From Rhizobium sp. Q54 (GTDB lineage: Bacteria > Pseudomonadota > Alphaproteobacteria > Rhizobiales > Aestuariivirgaceae), in NCBI GenBank assembly GCA_945889445.1, contig CAMDBX010000024.1:1-46442 (forward strand): a stretch of DNA of 46,442 nt, read 5' to 3'. Under the pieces are notes generated by a model. That model was not told where the DNA came from, ran no database searches, and saw only the letters and a list, made by a program, of their open reading frames with translations. This document shows, piece after piece, positions 25,319 through 33,372 of this stretch. The translations under genes and the position numbers were made by a program. Numbering within the stretch: the stretch's first letter is position 1; each line of letters starts with the position of its first letter.

Positions 25319-26869
25319 TTAGAACTGCCAGACCGACACGAGGTCGACCGACCAATTGTCGGTGGTCACGTCGAGCGTGTCCTTGAGACCCTCGCCAGCC
25401 CACTGACCGTTCACGGTCTGCGTGCCATCGCCCACGAATTCCGCCGTCGACTTGCGCGAGATGCTGGTCTCGGAGGTGTACCACTCGCCTTCCAGACCGA
25501 TGGTCAGCTGGTCGACGGGAGTGTAGTACATACCGGCGAGAACACCCCAGGTGTCATAGTCGAAGCCGCTGTACTTCCAGCCCTCGTTGCCTTGGGTGTC
25601 GATGCCGAGATGGCTGTCGCCCTCGCGGTGCTTGTAGCCTAGGCCGAGTTCGGCATGCACAGTGTCAGACAGGTTGGCCGAGGCCAAACCGGTGATGCCC
25701 CACCAGTCGTTCTGGACCGGGTAGGGTTCCACAATGTCGCCATCGCTGTCGACTTCCTCAAACGGGCCCGACCCCATGGCGGCAGCCAGCGAGAGGCTGG
25801 CCATGCTGCCGAGGTTGAAGCTGAGGCCCGCACCAACCTGCCACAGGTCCTCGATGTCCGGATCGTAGAAGACCTTCTCACCAAGGACTTCCAGACCGGT
25901 GTCGACGGTGTAGTCGTCGTCGTTGACCGTGCGATAGACACCCGAGATTTCGCCCGAGAACATGTCGCCCGAGTACTTGATTTCGCCGGCAACGCCGAGA
26001 TTGTTACCATTGGCGTAATCGTCACCCGGGACGCCGATGCCGTCGCCGTTGTCGTTACCGAAGCCGTTGTTCTTGCCTGAGTCTTCCAGGGCGACAGCCA
26101 TTGAGAAGGGACCCGAAGCGTAGGACAGACGGAGCTGGGTGGTGTCGCCCGGATCGAAGCTCAGGTCGGCGTTGTCGGTGTAGTAGCAGGTGCAGGCGCC
26201 ATCATAGCCGTAGCCGATGTTGCCCAGCGAACCCGTGTAACCGCCGCCGAAGGTCAGTTCCGGGGTCATCGCCCAGTAGCCCCAGGCCGTCTTCATGTAG
26301 ACGTCGCCGTTGCCCGTGCCGTTAAAGTCGGCGCGCATCTTGAGTTCGACGCCGACTTCGCCAACGGCGGTGTCGGTGGTGGCGACGACGCGGAGCTGGC
26401 CGGGGGCCTTCACATCCCAATCGTCATCGGCGTTGCCTGAGTCGGAGGCCTTGTCATAGACCTCGTAAGGCCCAGTCGTGGTTCCCTCTTCTGCACTTGC
26501 AGAGCGCTTCAGGGTCCCGTCGGCTTCCTCGCCAGCGTAGATTACGGCGGCGCGGACATAGCCCGACCACGAGATCGTGGTGCCGGCCGGAGCATCAGCC
26601 GTCGGCATGACGGAGATGATGGTGGCGCGCTCGTTGGTCACGCGGTCACGGTCGGAGCCCATCATGCCCGGAACCTGAAGGGCTTCGCCCTTCGAGACGG
26701 CGAGCAGCTGGTAACCGGCGGGAACCGACGGAGCGGCTTCCATCGAGGCAACGCGCGCGTTGAGGGCCTCGATCTGAGCCTTCATGTCGCTCAGTTCGTC
26801 GGCGTGGGCGGCGGCTGCGGACACGGCAACCGCCGCACCAGCCAGGAGCGCCATCTTCATAGTCTTCAT
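25319..26869 (-). CDS. Alphaproteobacterial porin (Porin_2 type), copy 2
   Basis: This 516-residue porin is the tandem paralogue of the one downstream. The signal peptide, coiled coil (LSDMKAQIEALNARVASME) and linker are almost the same, and the barrel ends DLVSVWQF. It differs by longer, acidic surface loops, such as the one containing NNGFGNDNGDGIGVPGDDYA, which could alter pore charge or act as phage and antibody targets. The CTCYYTDNAD loop keeps its two Cys. The start at 26869 is set by GGGAG seven bases upstream and by identity with copy 1. Its leader and upstream box also match those of copy 1, so both may answer to the same regulator. Confidence 0.93.
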   Translation of the reverse strand: MKTMKMALLAGAAVAVSAAAAHADELSDMKAQIEALNARVASMEAAPSVPAGYQLLAVSKGEALQVPGMMGSDRDRVTNERATIISVMPTADAPAGTTISWSGYVRAAVIYAGEEADGTLKRSASAEEGTTTGPYEVYDKASDSGNADDDWDVKAPGQLRVVATTDTAVGEVGVELKMRADFNGTGNGDVYMKTAWGYWAMTPELTFGGGYTGSLGNIGYGYDGACTCYYTDNADLSFDPGDTTQLRLSYASGPFSMAVALEDSGKNNGFGNDNGDGIGVPGDDYANGNNLGVAGEIKYSGDMFSGEISGVYRTVNDDDYTVDTGLEVLGEKVFYDPDIEDLWQVGAGLSFNLGSMASLSLAAAMGSGPFEEVDSDGDIVEPYPVQNDWWGITGLASANLSDTVHAELGLGYKHREGDSHLGIDTQGNEGWKYSGFDYDTWGVLAGMYYTPVDQLTIGLEGEWYTSETSISRKSTAEFVGDGTQTVNGQWAGEGLKDTLDVTTDNWSVDLVSVWQF

Positions 26870-26876
26870 TCTTGTT

Positions 26877-26892
26877 CTCCCAAGTCTTGGAG
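26877..26892 (-). promoter_or_regulatory. Hairpin covering the ribosome binding site of porin copy 2
   Basis: On the minus strand CTCCAA pairs with TTGGGAG around GAC with one bulged G, again burying the GGGAG ribosome binding site. The loop is two bases shorter than in copy 1 while the stem is kept. Confidence 0.58.
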
Positions 26893-26982
26893 TTGAGACA
26901 TCCCCCCATCCCCTGCAAGGATCTGGAGGCAAATGCACGATCTGGTCGAGCACGCACCAGTTGTCTGCGTTATTCGAAGTTT

Positions 26983-27045
26983 GTTCAACTTTTGCGAGAG
27001 AAATGTGCCGGGAATTTCGACGGCTGTTACTGGATTGCCACAGTT
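26983..27045 (-). promoter_or_regulatory. Putative promoter/operator of porin copy 2
   Basis: The 22-bp box lies at 27024-27045 (minus strand starting AACTGTGGCAATCC), and TTGAAC at 26983-26988 follows after 35 bases. A GACAAC lies 17 bases further on. The match in sequence, spacing and distance to ATG with copy 1 is the evidence that this is regulatory. Confidence 0.5.
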
Positions 27046-27180
27046 TTGGCGTCTCGAAACCAAATGAAATCAATTGCATAGGAGGGAGCTTGAGTGAAAA
27101 GGATTGCAGAACCGATGGCGAATGTGGACAGCCCGTGTCCGTTTCTCGACTTACCGTCAAAGTTGCGGAATAGTCCGGCC

Positions 27181-27432
27181 ATGCCCGGGTCCACCCTCCA
27201 CATGAAGCCGATGCGCTGGCTGGCGCACCTGCCGCTGGCGATCCTGCCGTTTCTGGCCGCGGCGGCAATCGAGGGACGTCGGCTTGATCTCTCGACGCCT
27301 TTCACCGGCCCGCTTTTCCTGCTGGGCTTTCACTGGTTCTGGATGGTGGTGGCGCTGGCGCTGGGCGCCTGGGTGGGCTGGCGCACCGCCGGGGAAATGG
27401 CCCCGCAATCACCGCCGGAGGGCGGCGCATGA
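27181..27432 (+). CDS. Small two-helix membrane protein
   Basis: From ATG 27181 the product has 83 residues with two hydrophobic segments (LAHLPLAILPFLAAAAI and GPLFLLGFHWFWMVVALALG) joined by a short charged loop, and a polar tail. Later ATGs at 27202 and 27211 are possible starts; the frame is also open upstream to 27094. No family is recognised. It is divergent from porin copy 2 and overlaps the next tiny gene by ATGA, which argues that both are real and coupled. Small paired membrane proteins can be subunits of larger complexes or regulators; nothing more can be said. Confidence 0.55.
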   Translation: MPGSTLHMKPMRWLAHLPLAILPFLAAAAIEGRRLDLSTPFTGPLFLLGFHWFWMVVALALGAWVGWRTAGEMAPQSPPEGGA

Positions 27433-27560
27433 TGCAATACCCGCACTTTGTCGAACTGGGCCTGTGGATGGCGGGACTGTTCCTGGCCGGATGCCCGCTG
27501 GGTATGGTGGCGCGCCGCCTGTTCGACAGCCGTCGCCAAACGCCCGCCGGCAAGGGCTGA
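27429..27560 (+). CDS. 43-residue single-helix membrane protein
   Basis: ATG-ATG at 27429 overlaps the previous stop (ATGA). The product has 43 residues: a short polar start (MMQYPHFVEL), one membrane segment (GLWMAGLFLAGCPLGMVA) and a strongly basic tail (RRLFDSRRQ), giving a clear inside-positive topology. A Gly-Cys-Pro sits in the middle of the helix. It is too short for most gene finders. The four-base overlap, the well-formed topology and the shared strand support it. Function is unknown. Confidence 0.55.
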   Translation: MMQYPHFVELGLWMAGLFLAGCPLGMVARRLFDSRRQTPAGKG

Positions 27561-27577
27561 AGACGACGGGTCGCAGC

Positions 27578-28441
27578 CTAGGCCGCGTCCACCACCGAAA
27601 GCCACTGTGCGATGGCGGAGACGCTCTCGGGTTCGTCGAGGAAGGGCACATGGCCACGCGCCCTGACGGTGGCGGACTGGAGCCGCCGGTGGTGCTGGTG
27701 CATGCCTGCGACGATCTCCGCGCTCAGCAGGTCGGAATGCTCGCCGCGCAGCACAAGCGATGGCACATTCGCCATCATGTCGAGCAGCGCCCAGAGTTCC
27801 GGCATCTTGCCGGCCTCGATGTCGGCGACGCTGGGAAAGTTCTGCGAGAGGCCCGGGTCATAGTCGGCGCGCGGAACGCCGTTCACCTCGCGATAGACGC
27901 GGCGCGCGAAGGCCAGCCAGTCCGCCTCGCTCAGCGTATCGAAGCCGGGGTTCGATGACTTGAGTGCGGCAACCGCTTCCGCCCAATCGGCGAACTGCGG
28001 GTCCGCCCCAAGATATGTCCGTATACGGAGCAATCCGGCCTTGTCGATGCGCGGTCCGATGTCGTTGAACAACACACCCGCCATGCGCGGCAGGGCGCGG
28101 GTCGCCATGACCATCGCCGCGATGCCGCCGCGCGATGTGCCGATGATGGCGAAGCGCTCGATGCCCAGCGTGTCGAGCGCCAGAAGCGTGTCGGCCACTT
28201 CCTGGTCGGGGCGGTAGGTGGCGGGATCGGCGCGACCCGAGCGGCCGCGGCCACGAAAGTCGAAGGCCAGAACCCGGCGCGTTTGCGCCAGCGCCGGTGC
28301 GATGGTCTCGAAGTCCTTGGCGTTGCGCGTCAGGCCTGGCAGGCAGACGATGGGAACGAGGCCGGAGTGGCCCGCCGCATAGTCACGCACATAGAGTTGC
28401 GTGCCGTCGGCAGCGGAAACGAAGTGCTCGGCAAAGGCCAT
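27578..28441 (-). CDS. Alpha/beta hydrolase
   Basis: The 287-residue protein has the alpha/beta hydrolase fold. It shows the oxyanion region VCLPGLTRNAKDF, the nucleophile elbow GTSRGGIAA, a late acid in LRGEHSDLL and the catalytic His in RARGHVPFLDEP. It lacks a signal peptide and is probably cytoplasmic. The fold covers esterases, lactonases and C-C hydrolases, so the substrate is open. It follows the lytic transglycosylase gene by eight bases on the same strand and is likely in the same operon. The start at 28441 agrees with the family N-terminus (MAFAEHFVSAADGTQLYVRD). Confidence 0.9.
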   Translation of the reverse strand: MAFAEHFVSAADGTQLYVRDYAAGHSGLVPIVCLPGLTRNAKDFETIAPALAQTRRVLAFDFRGRGRSGRADPATYRPDQEVADTLLALDTLGIERFAIIGTSRGGIAAMVMATRALPRMAGVLFNDIGPRIDKAGLLRIRTYLGADPQFADWAEAVAALKSSNPGFDTLSEADWLAFARRVYREVNGVPRADYDPGLSQNFPSVADIEAGKMPELWALLDMMANVPSLVLRGEHSDLLSAEIVAGMHQHHRRLQSATVRARGHVPFLDEPESVSAIAQWLSVVDAA

Positions 28442-28449
28442 CGGTTGCG

Positions 28450-30597
28450 TCAGTCGCAGCCGGTGATCAGATCGGCGAGCGAGGCCTTGCCGCCGCAAGG
28501 CTCGGCCGCTGCACCGGCCTGCACGGCTGCCGGTTTCTCGTCCGCCGGGGCGGAGGTCGAGGCCACGTTCAGGCTGTCGGTGCGTGCGCCGCGCATCAGG
28601 TCGGCCGTCATCGGGCGCACTGTCTTGGGCGCAAGGCGTGAGCGGTAGACGTGCAGGTTCTGCATCACCTTCTGCACGTATTGGCGCGTTTCCTGGAAGG
28701 GGATCGACTCGACCCAGTCGATGGGATCCACCTGGCCGGCGCGGAAGTCGCCATATTCCTTGATCCACTCGCGCGAACGGCGCGGACCCGCATTGTAGGA
28801 GACCAGGGTGAGAACGTAGGACCCGCCGTGATCGGCAACGAGATCACCCATGTGGGCCGCACCCATCGTGACGTTGAGCTGCGGGTCCATCAACTGCGAC
28901 GGATTGTACTTGATGCCGTGCTGCTTGGCGATGAGCTTCGCCGTGCCCGGCATGATCTGCATCAGACCCTGGGCGCCCACCTTGCTGCCGGCGTTGGGAT
29001 TGAATTCGCTTTCCTGACGGGCGAGCGCATAGACCAGCGGCTTCTCGATGGGCTTGCCCACCTGCTTCCAGTCGGGAAGTGCCCGCACCGGGTAGCCCCA
29101 GGAATCGATGTCGATGTTCTGCTGTGCCGCGGCCTTGGCCAGACGCACCGCCATGGTGGCACCACCGGTGTCCCACACGATCGATGCGACGGCGTTCATC
29201 TCATCGGTGTTGTCGAAGCGGTTGGCGAAGGACCACAGGAACATGTAGAGGTCGTTCTTGCTGCCGGCCTCGTCCATGATCTTGAAGGCCCGGACCACCT
29301 CGTCCTTGGCGATCTTGGCTTCGGCCGCCGATGAGGCCTTGCCGCTTTCGATTTCCTCCGGAACCTTGCCGAGCCCGATCTTCTCGCGCGCCAGCTGTCC
29401 GTAATAGATGGTGGAGTAGGCGGAGGCCTCGCGATAGGCCGCCTTGGCGCTGCCCTTGTCGCCCATCGCTTCATAGGCGCGGCCCGTCCAGTAGCCGGCG
29501 CGCGCCTTTTCGGTGCGCGAGGTGGAGATGGCGGCAAGGCGCTGGAAATGCTTCAGGCCGGTTTCGGCATCGTTGAGGTAGCGCAGCGCGATCCAGCCGG
29601 CGAGGAACTCACCCTCGATGGCCTCGTCGCCGTCCGCGAAGCCGTGGGCGGCGGCAATCTTGTAGGCGGCCTTGCGGGCGCCCTTCGGGTCATCAAGCCC
29701 GATGGAGCGGCGGGCAACGATCCGGCGCTCGATCCACCAGGCCTCGGCATCGCCGATCTTGTCGGCATTGCCCGGAACGCCGAGCAGCACGTCGCGCGCC
29801 TTGGAATAGTTTTCGTTGACCCGATAGTAGCGGGCCAGCGCATAGCGCATGCCCAGCGCCTCGCGCATCGAACCCGGCAGGCCGGCATAGAGCTTGTCGG
29901 CGCCCTTTTCGCCGCGCACCAGCTTCTGGGCGACCGCGGCGGCCTTCTGATATTCGGCGGGCAGGCGCTTGGCGGCGCGGATCGCCGCGTTGGTTTCCTG
30001 CGCATAGACCAGGCGCCACATGCGGCGCTTGTTGTCGTCGGCGGTCAGCAGATCGCCGAATTCGGCGGCCACCTGCTTCTCGAGTTCCGCGCTGGCTTCG
30101 GGGTCGGCCCACACTTTCTGCACCTGGGCGCGCGCGCCGGCCGTGTCGCCGGTGGCGAGCAGGGCGCGGGCCAGCGCCAGCGAGCCTTCGTCGGTGACGG
30201 GCTTGCGCTTGGCGAAATGCGCCAGAATGAGCTCGGATGATTCCTTGTTCACGTAGAGCGACCGCTCGGCGCGCTTGAGGAGGGACTCCGACAACGGCCA
30301 CTTCGGCGCCGTCTCGAGGAAGTTGAGGATGCGCTGGTAGCCCGCGTCATTGGGATGGTCACGCAGGTAGATCAGCTCCACGAGCTTGATTGCGGCCTGG
30401 TCGCCGGAGCGCTGCGCGGCTTCGCCGGCTGCCACGAAATCACCCTTGATCGCCAGCTTGGCGGCCTGGATGGCCTGCGACGACGGCTCGGACGCCGCCA
30501 GCACCATTCCGGTGTGGGAGACGAATCCGGGCGAGACCATCGCCGTGGTGGCGGCGAGGACAATCAGGCTGGCACGCAGAAACCGGTTGATACGCAT
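28450..30597 (-). CDS. Soluble-type lytic murein transglycosylase (Slt70-like)
   Basis: The 715-residue protein has a signal peptide, a long alpha-superhelical region of repeated helix pairs (residues ~35-530) and a C-terminal SLT domain. The catalytic Glu is in ARQESEFNP, followed by GAQGLMQIMPGTAK and the LVSYNAGP block. Such enzymes cut peptidoglycan strands to 1,6-anhydromuropeptides in the periplasm, acting in cell-wall turnover and passage of envelope machines. The size and layout match Slt70. A Pro/Ala-rich tail with two Cys ends the protein. The ATG at 30597 begins the signal peptide. It is divergent from dapA and is followed closely by the hydrolase gene. Confidence 0.93.
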   Translation of the reverse strand: MRINRFLRASLIVLAATTAMVSPGFVSHTGMVLAASEPSSQAIQAAKLAIKGDFVAAGEAAQRSGDQAAIKLVELIYLRDHPNDAGYQRILNFLETAPKWPLSESLLKRAERSLYVNKESSELILAHFAKRKPVTDEGSLALARALLATGDTAGARAQVQKVWADPEASAELEKQVAAEFGDLLTADDNKRRMWRLVYAQETNAAIRAAKRLPAEYQKAAAVAQKLVRGEKGADKLYAGLPGSMREALGMRYALARYYRVNENYSKARDVLLGVPGNADKIGDAEAWWIERRIVARRSIGLDDPKGARKAAYKIAAAHGFADGDEAIEGEFLAGWIALRYLNDAETGLKHFQRLAAISTSRTEKARAGYWTGRAYEAMGDKGSAKAAYREASAYSTIYYGQLAREKIGLGKVPEEIESGKASSAAEAKIAKDEVVRAFKIMDEAGSKNDLYMFLWSFANRFDNTDEMNAVASIVWDTGGATMAVRLAKAAAQQNIDIDSWGYPVRALPDWKQVGKPIEKPLVYALARQESEFNPNAGSKVGAQGLMQIMPGTAKLIAKQHGIKYNPSQLMDPQLNVTMGAAHMGDLVADHGGSYVLTLVSYNAGPRRSREWIKEYGDFRAGQVDPIDWVESIPFQETRQYVQKVMQNLHVYRSRLAPKTVRPMTADLMRGARTDSLNVASTSAPADEKPAAVQAGAAAEPCGGKASLADLITGCD

Positions 30598-30816
30598 GAA
30601 CGATCCAATCAAACCCTTTAATCGTCGAGAACCGCCGCTAGGGCGTAATTGTGCCCAGAACATGGCCTGCATGGTGGCGCCATCGGCGCTTGCCGGTGTC
30701 CGGCGTTGCGTCTATGGTTCCGCGCCGTTTGCGGGCTGGCGATGAAACCGGTTCCCAAACTAGGCCCGCCATGGTTTCCAACTTCTTACCTTCAAGTCAT
30801 TACCGGAGTAGTCCAC

Positions 30817-31698
30817 GTGCAGTTCAGAGGATCCTTCCCTGCCCTCATCACGCCCATGAAGAATGGCGAGGTCGACGAGGCCGCGTTCCGGAAATTCGTG
30901 AACTGGCAGATCACGCAGGGCTCCCATGGCGTTGTGCCCGTGGGCACCACCGGCGAGAGCCCGACGCTGGATCCCGATGAACACAAGCGCGTGATCGAGA
31001 TCTGCATCGACGAGGTCAAGGGCCGGGTTCCGGTGATTGCCGGCACGGGCTCCAACTCGACGCGCGAGGCCCTCGACTTCACCCTTCACGCCAGCGAAGC
31101 CGGTGCCGATGCCGCGCTGGTGGTGGTGCCCTATTACAACAAGCCAACCCAGGATGGCCTCTACGCCCACTTCAAGGCGATCGCCGATGCGGTGGACATC
31201 CCGATCATCGTCTACAATGTGCCGGGCCGCACGGTTGCCAACATCTCGGTGGAGACGCTGGCCCGCCTGTCGCATGACTGCAAGAACATCATCGGCACCA
31301 AGGATGCCTCTGCCGACCTGACGAGGCCGTCGCGCCAGCGCCAGTTCTCGGGCAAGGACTTCATCCAGTTGTCGGGTGAGGACGGCACGGCGCTGGGTTT
31401 CAACGCCCATGGCGGCGTGGGCTGCATCTCGGTGACGGCGAACGTCGCACCCAGGCTCTGCGCCGAGTTCCAGGAGGCGACGCTGAAGGGCGACTATGCC
31501 ACGGCCCTGGCGCTGCAGGACCGGCTGATGCCGCTGCACCACGCCATGTTCGTCGAGACCAGCCCCGGCCCGGTGAAATATGCCGCGAGTCTGCTCGGCC
31601 TGTGCTCGCCGGAGGCGCGTCTCCCCATGGTGCCGGTGGTCGAATCGACCAAGAAGGCGGTGCGCGAGGCGATGATCCACGCCGGCCTGCTGAACTGA
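30817..31698 (+). CDS. dapA: 4-hydroxy-tetrahydrodipicolinate synthase
   Basis: The 293-residue protein is DapA, which condenses pyruvate with aspartate semialdehyde in the first committed step to diaminopimelate and lysine. The TIM-barrel markers are all present: GTTGESPTL, the Tyr in [11 protein letters not shown], the Schiff-base Lys in [11 protein letters not shown], and the final [14 protein letters not shown]. The start is GTG at 30817, eight bases after GGAG; the open frame upstream is not conserved. smpB begins one base after its stop, an arrangement common in this class. Lysine feedback residues were not assessed. Confidence 0.96.
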   Translation: MQFRGSFPALITPMKNGEVDEAAFRKFVNWQITQGSHGVVPVGTTGESPTLDPDEHKRVIEICIDEVKGRVPVIAGTGSNSTREALDFTLHASEAGADAALVVVPYYNKPTQDGLYAHFKAIADAVDIPIIVYNVPGRTVANISVETLARLSHDCKNIIGTKDASADLTRPSRQRQFSGKDFIQLSGEDGTALGFNAHGGVGCISVTANVAPRLCAEFQEATLKGDYATALALQDRLMPLHHAMFVETSPGPVKYAASLLGLCSPEARLPMVPVVESTKKAVREAMIHAGLLN

Positions 31699-31699
31699 G

Positions 31700-32197
31700 A
31701 TGAGTTCCAAGAGCGGCGGCGCCAAGGCGTCTCGCAAGGAAGAGGGCATCAAGGTTGTCTCCGACAACCGCCGCGCCCGCTATGACTACGAGATTCTGCA
31801 GGCCTTCGAGGCCGGCATCGAACTGAAGGGCTCGGAGGTCAAGTCCCTGCGCACCGGCCACACCAACCTCGCCGAGGCCTATGCCACGATGAAGGGCGGC
31901 GAGCTGTGGCTGATCAATTCCAACATCCCTGAATATCGCGAGGCCAACCGCTTCAACCATGAGCCCAAGCGGCCCAGGAAGCTGCTGCTGCACAAGTCCG
32001 AGATCAACAAGCTCTCGTCGGGCGTTCTGAAGGAGCACCTGACCATCATTCCGCTCAAGATGTTCTTCAACCTGCGCGGCCGGGTGAAGGTCGACATCGC
32101 GCTGGCCCGCGGCAAGAAGCTGCACGACAAGCGCGAGACCATCAAGGAGCGCTCATGGGACCGTGAGCGCGCCCGCCTCATGCGGGACAAGGGCTGA
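31700..32197 (+). CDS. smpB: SsrA-binding protein SmpB
   Basis: The 165-residue protein is SmpB, partner of tmRNA in rescuing stalled ribosomes (trans-translation). Core motifs are [37 protein letters not shown] and [13 protein letters not shown]. The basic C-terminal tail ([20 protein letters not shown]) is the part that mimics the anticodon arm in the ribosome. An N-terminal extension of about 15 residues is normal for the class. The tmRNA gene (ssrA) was not recognised in the window. It is one base from dapA, so coupling is likely, and the peroxiredoxin-like gene follows after ten bases. Confidence 0.97.
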   Translation: MSSKSGGAKASRKEEGIKVVSDNRRARYDYEILQAFEAGIELKGSEVKSLRTGHTNLAEAYATMKGGELWLINSNIPEYREANRFNHEPKRPRKLLLHKSEINKLSSGVLKEHLTIIPLKMFFNLRGRVKVDIALARGKKLHDKRETIKERSWDRERARLMRDKG

Positions 32198-32207
32198 GGC
32201 GGCACCC

Positions 32208-32708
32208 ATGGTCTTCATGCAGCATCTGCTCGGCCGCCGCATGCCGAACGTTGAACTCGAGGCGACTTCGGGCGCGCCCGTGAACCCGGCGCGCATCATC
32301 GGCCCCGCCGTCATCTTCTGCTATCCCTTCACCGGGCGGCCGGGCTATCCCAATCCGCCCAACTGGGATCACATCAAGGGTGCGCATGGCTCGACGCCGC
32401 AGGCACTGGCCTATTCCGAGGCCTATGGCGAGTTCCGCCGTCTCGGCGTCAAGCTGTTCGGCCTCAGCCTGCTCGACAGTGCGTGGCAGAAGGATTTCGT
32501 GGCGCGCAACGCGCTGAGCTATCGGCTGCTGTCCGACTATGACCGCGCCTTCCAGTCGCGCCTTGGCCTGCCGATGTTCGAGACCGCGGGCGAGCTCTAC
32601 CTGCAGCGCATCACCTTCATCCTGCATGACGGCATCATCTCGTCGGTGCGGTTCCCGGTGCCGGTGCCGGAGGAAGACGCCGCCGAAGTGCTGGCGGCGC
32701 TGGCGTGA
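32208..32708 (+). CDS. Peroxiredoxin-like protein lacking the peroxidatic cysteine
   Basis: The 166-residue protein has the thioredoxin-like AhpC/TSA fold: VIFCYPFTGRPGYPNPPNWD, then GVKLFGLSLLDSAWQKDF and a C-terminal ITFILHDGIISSVRFPV. In relatives of this type the peroxidatic Cys lies in a G-C-T-P-Q segment; here it reads GAHGSTPQ, with Ser in place of Cys. The only Cys is in VIFCYPF, at the core strand. It therefore may not reduce peroxides in the normal way and could be a redox-dead binding protein. It lies ten bases after smpB and probably shares its transcript. Convergent with the uracil-DNA glycosylase gene. Confidence 0.78.
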   Translation: MVFMQHLLGRRMPNVELEATSGAPVNPARIIGPAVIFCYPFTGRPGYPNPPNWDHIKGAHGSTPQALAYSEAYGEFRRLGVKLFGLSLLDSAWQKDFVARNALSYRLLSDYDRAFQSRLGLPMFETAGELYLQRITFILHDGIISSVRFPVPVPEEDAAEVLAALA

Positions 32709-32718
32709 TGACGGACGC

Positions 32719-33372
32719 CTAGACCGAGTCCAGATAAACTCTCACCCGCCCGAACACAGCCCTGAACATCTCCGGCGTCAGCACGCGCGTGTTGGTATTG
32801 TAGCGCGAGCAATGATAGCTGTCGAAAAGGCGCAAGCTGCCGATCTGATGTTCGCCGCCATGCGAGAAGGGATGGGCCGATTTCTTCGCGCCCAGCGCCG
32901 TCAGCACGCCATCATGCGCGATGCGGCCCAGCGCCACGATGGCCTTCAACGCCGGCAGCGCATCGATCCGTGCACGGAGGAACGGGTTGCAGGCCTTGAT
33001 CTCGGCAGGCAGTGGCTTGTTCTGCGGCGGCACGCAGCGCACCGCATTGGCGATCATTGCATCGTTGAGCGCCAGCCCGTCCCTGGGGTCGGCCTTGAAG
33101 GTGCCCGTGGCGAAGCCGAAGTCGATGAGCGTGCCATAGAGCAGCTCGCCCGCATAGTCGCCGGTGAAGGGGCGGCCGGTGCGGTTGGCACCGGCGACAC
33201 CGGGTGCAAGGCCCGCGATCAGCAGCCGCGCATCATCTGTGCCGAATACCGGCACCGGCGCGTTGAACCAGTCCGGATGCAGCTTGCGCTGCTCCAGCCG
33301 GTATGCAACGAGCCGCGGGCACAGCGGGCAGTCACGGCCCGGCTCGTGCCGATGTGTGTCAGATGTCGGCAA
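32719..33372 (-). CDS. Uracil-DNA glycosylase, family 5 (UdgB-like)
   Basis: The 217-residue protein is a family 5 uracil-DNA glycosylase, which removes uracil and deaminated purines from DNA to start base excision repair. Motif GLAPGVAGANRTGRPFTGDY has the family's variant first motif, in which the usual polar catalytic residue is replaced. The second motif is HCSRYNTN. Four Cys suited to a [4Fe-4S] cluster are seen: CPLC, RCVPP and ACNPF. The start is TTG at 33372, inside the last codons of the NYN gene, giving a 14-base overlap and likely translational coupling. Confidence 0.88.
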   Translation of the reverse strand: MPTSDTHRHEPGRDCPLCPRLVAYRLEQRKLHPDWFNAPVPVFGTDDARLLIAGLAPGVAGANRTGRPFTGDYAGELLYGTLIDFGFATGTFKADPRDGLALNDAMIANAVRCVPPQNKPLPAEIKACNPFLRARIDALPALKAIVALGRIAHDGVLTALGAKKSAHPFSHGGEHQIGSLRLFDSYHCSRYNTNTRVLTPEMFRAVFGRVRVYLDSV

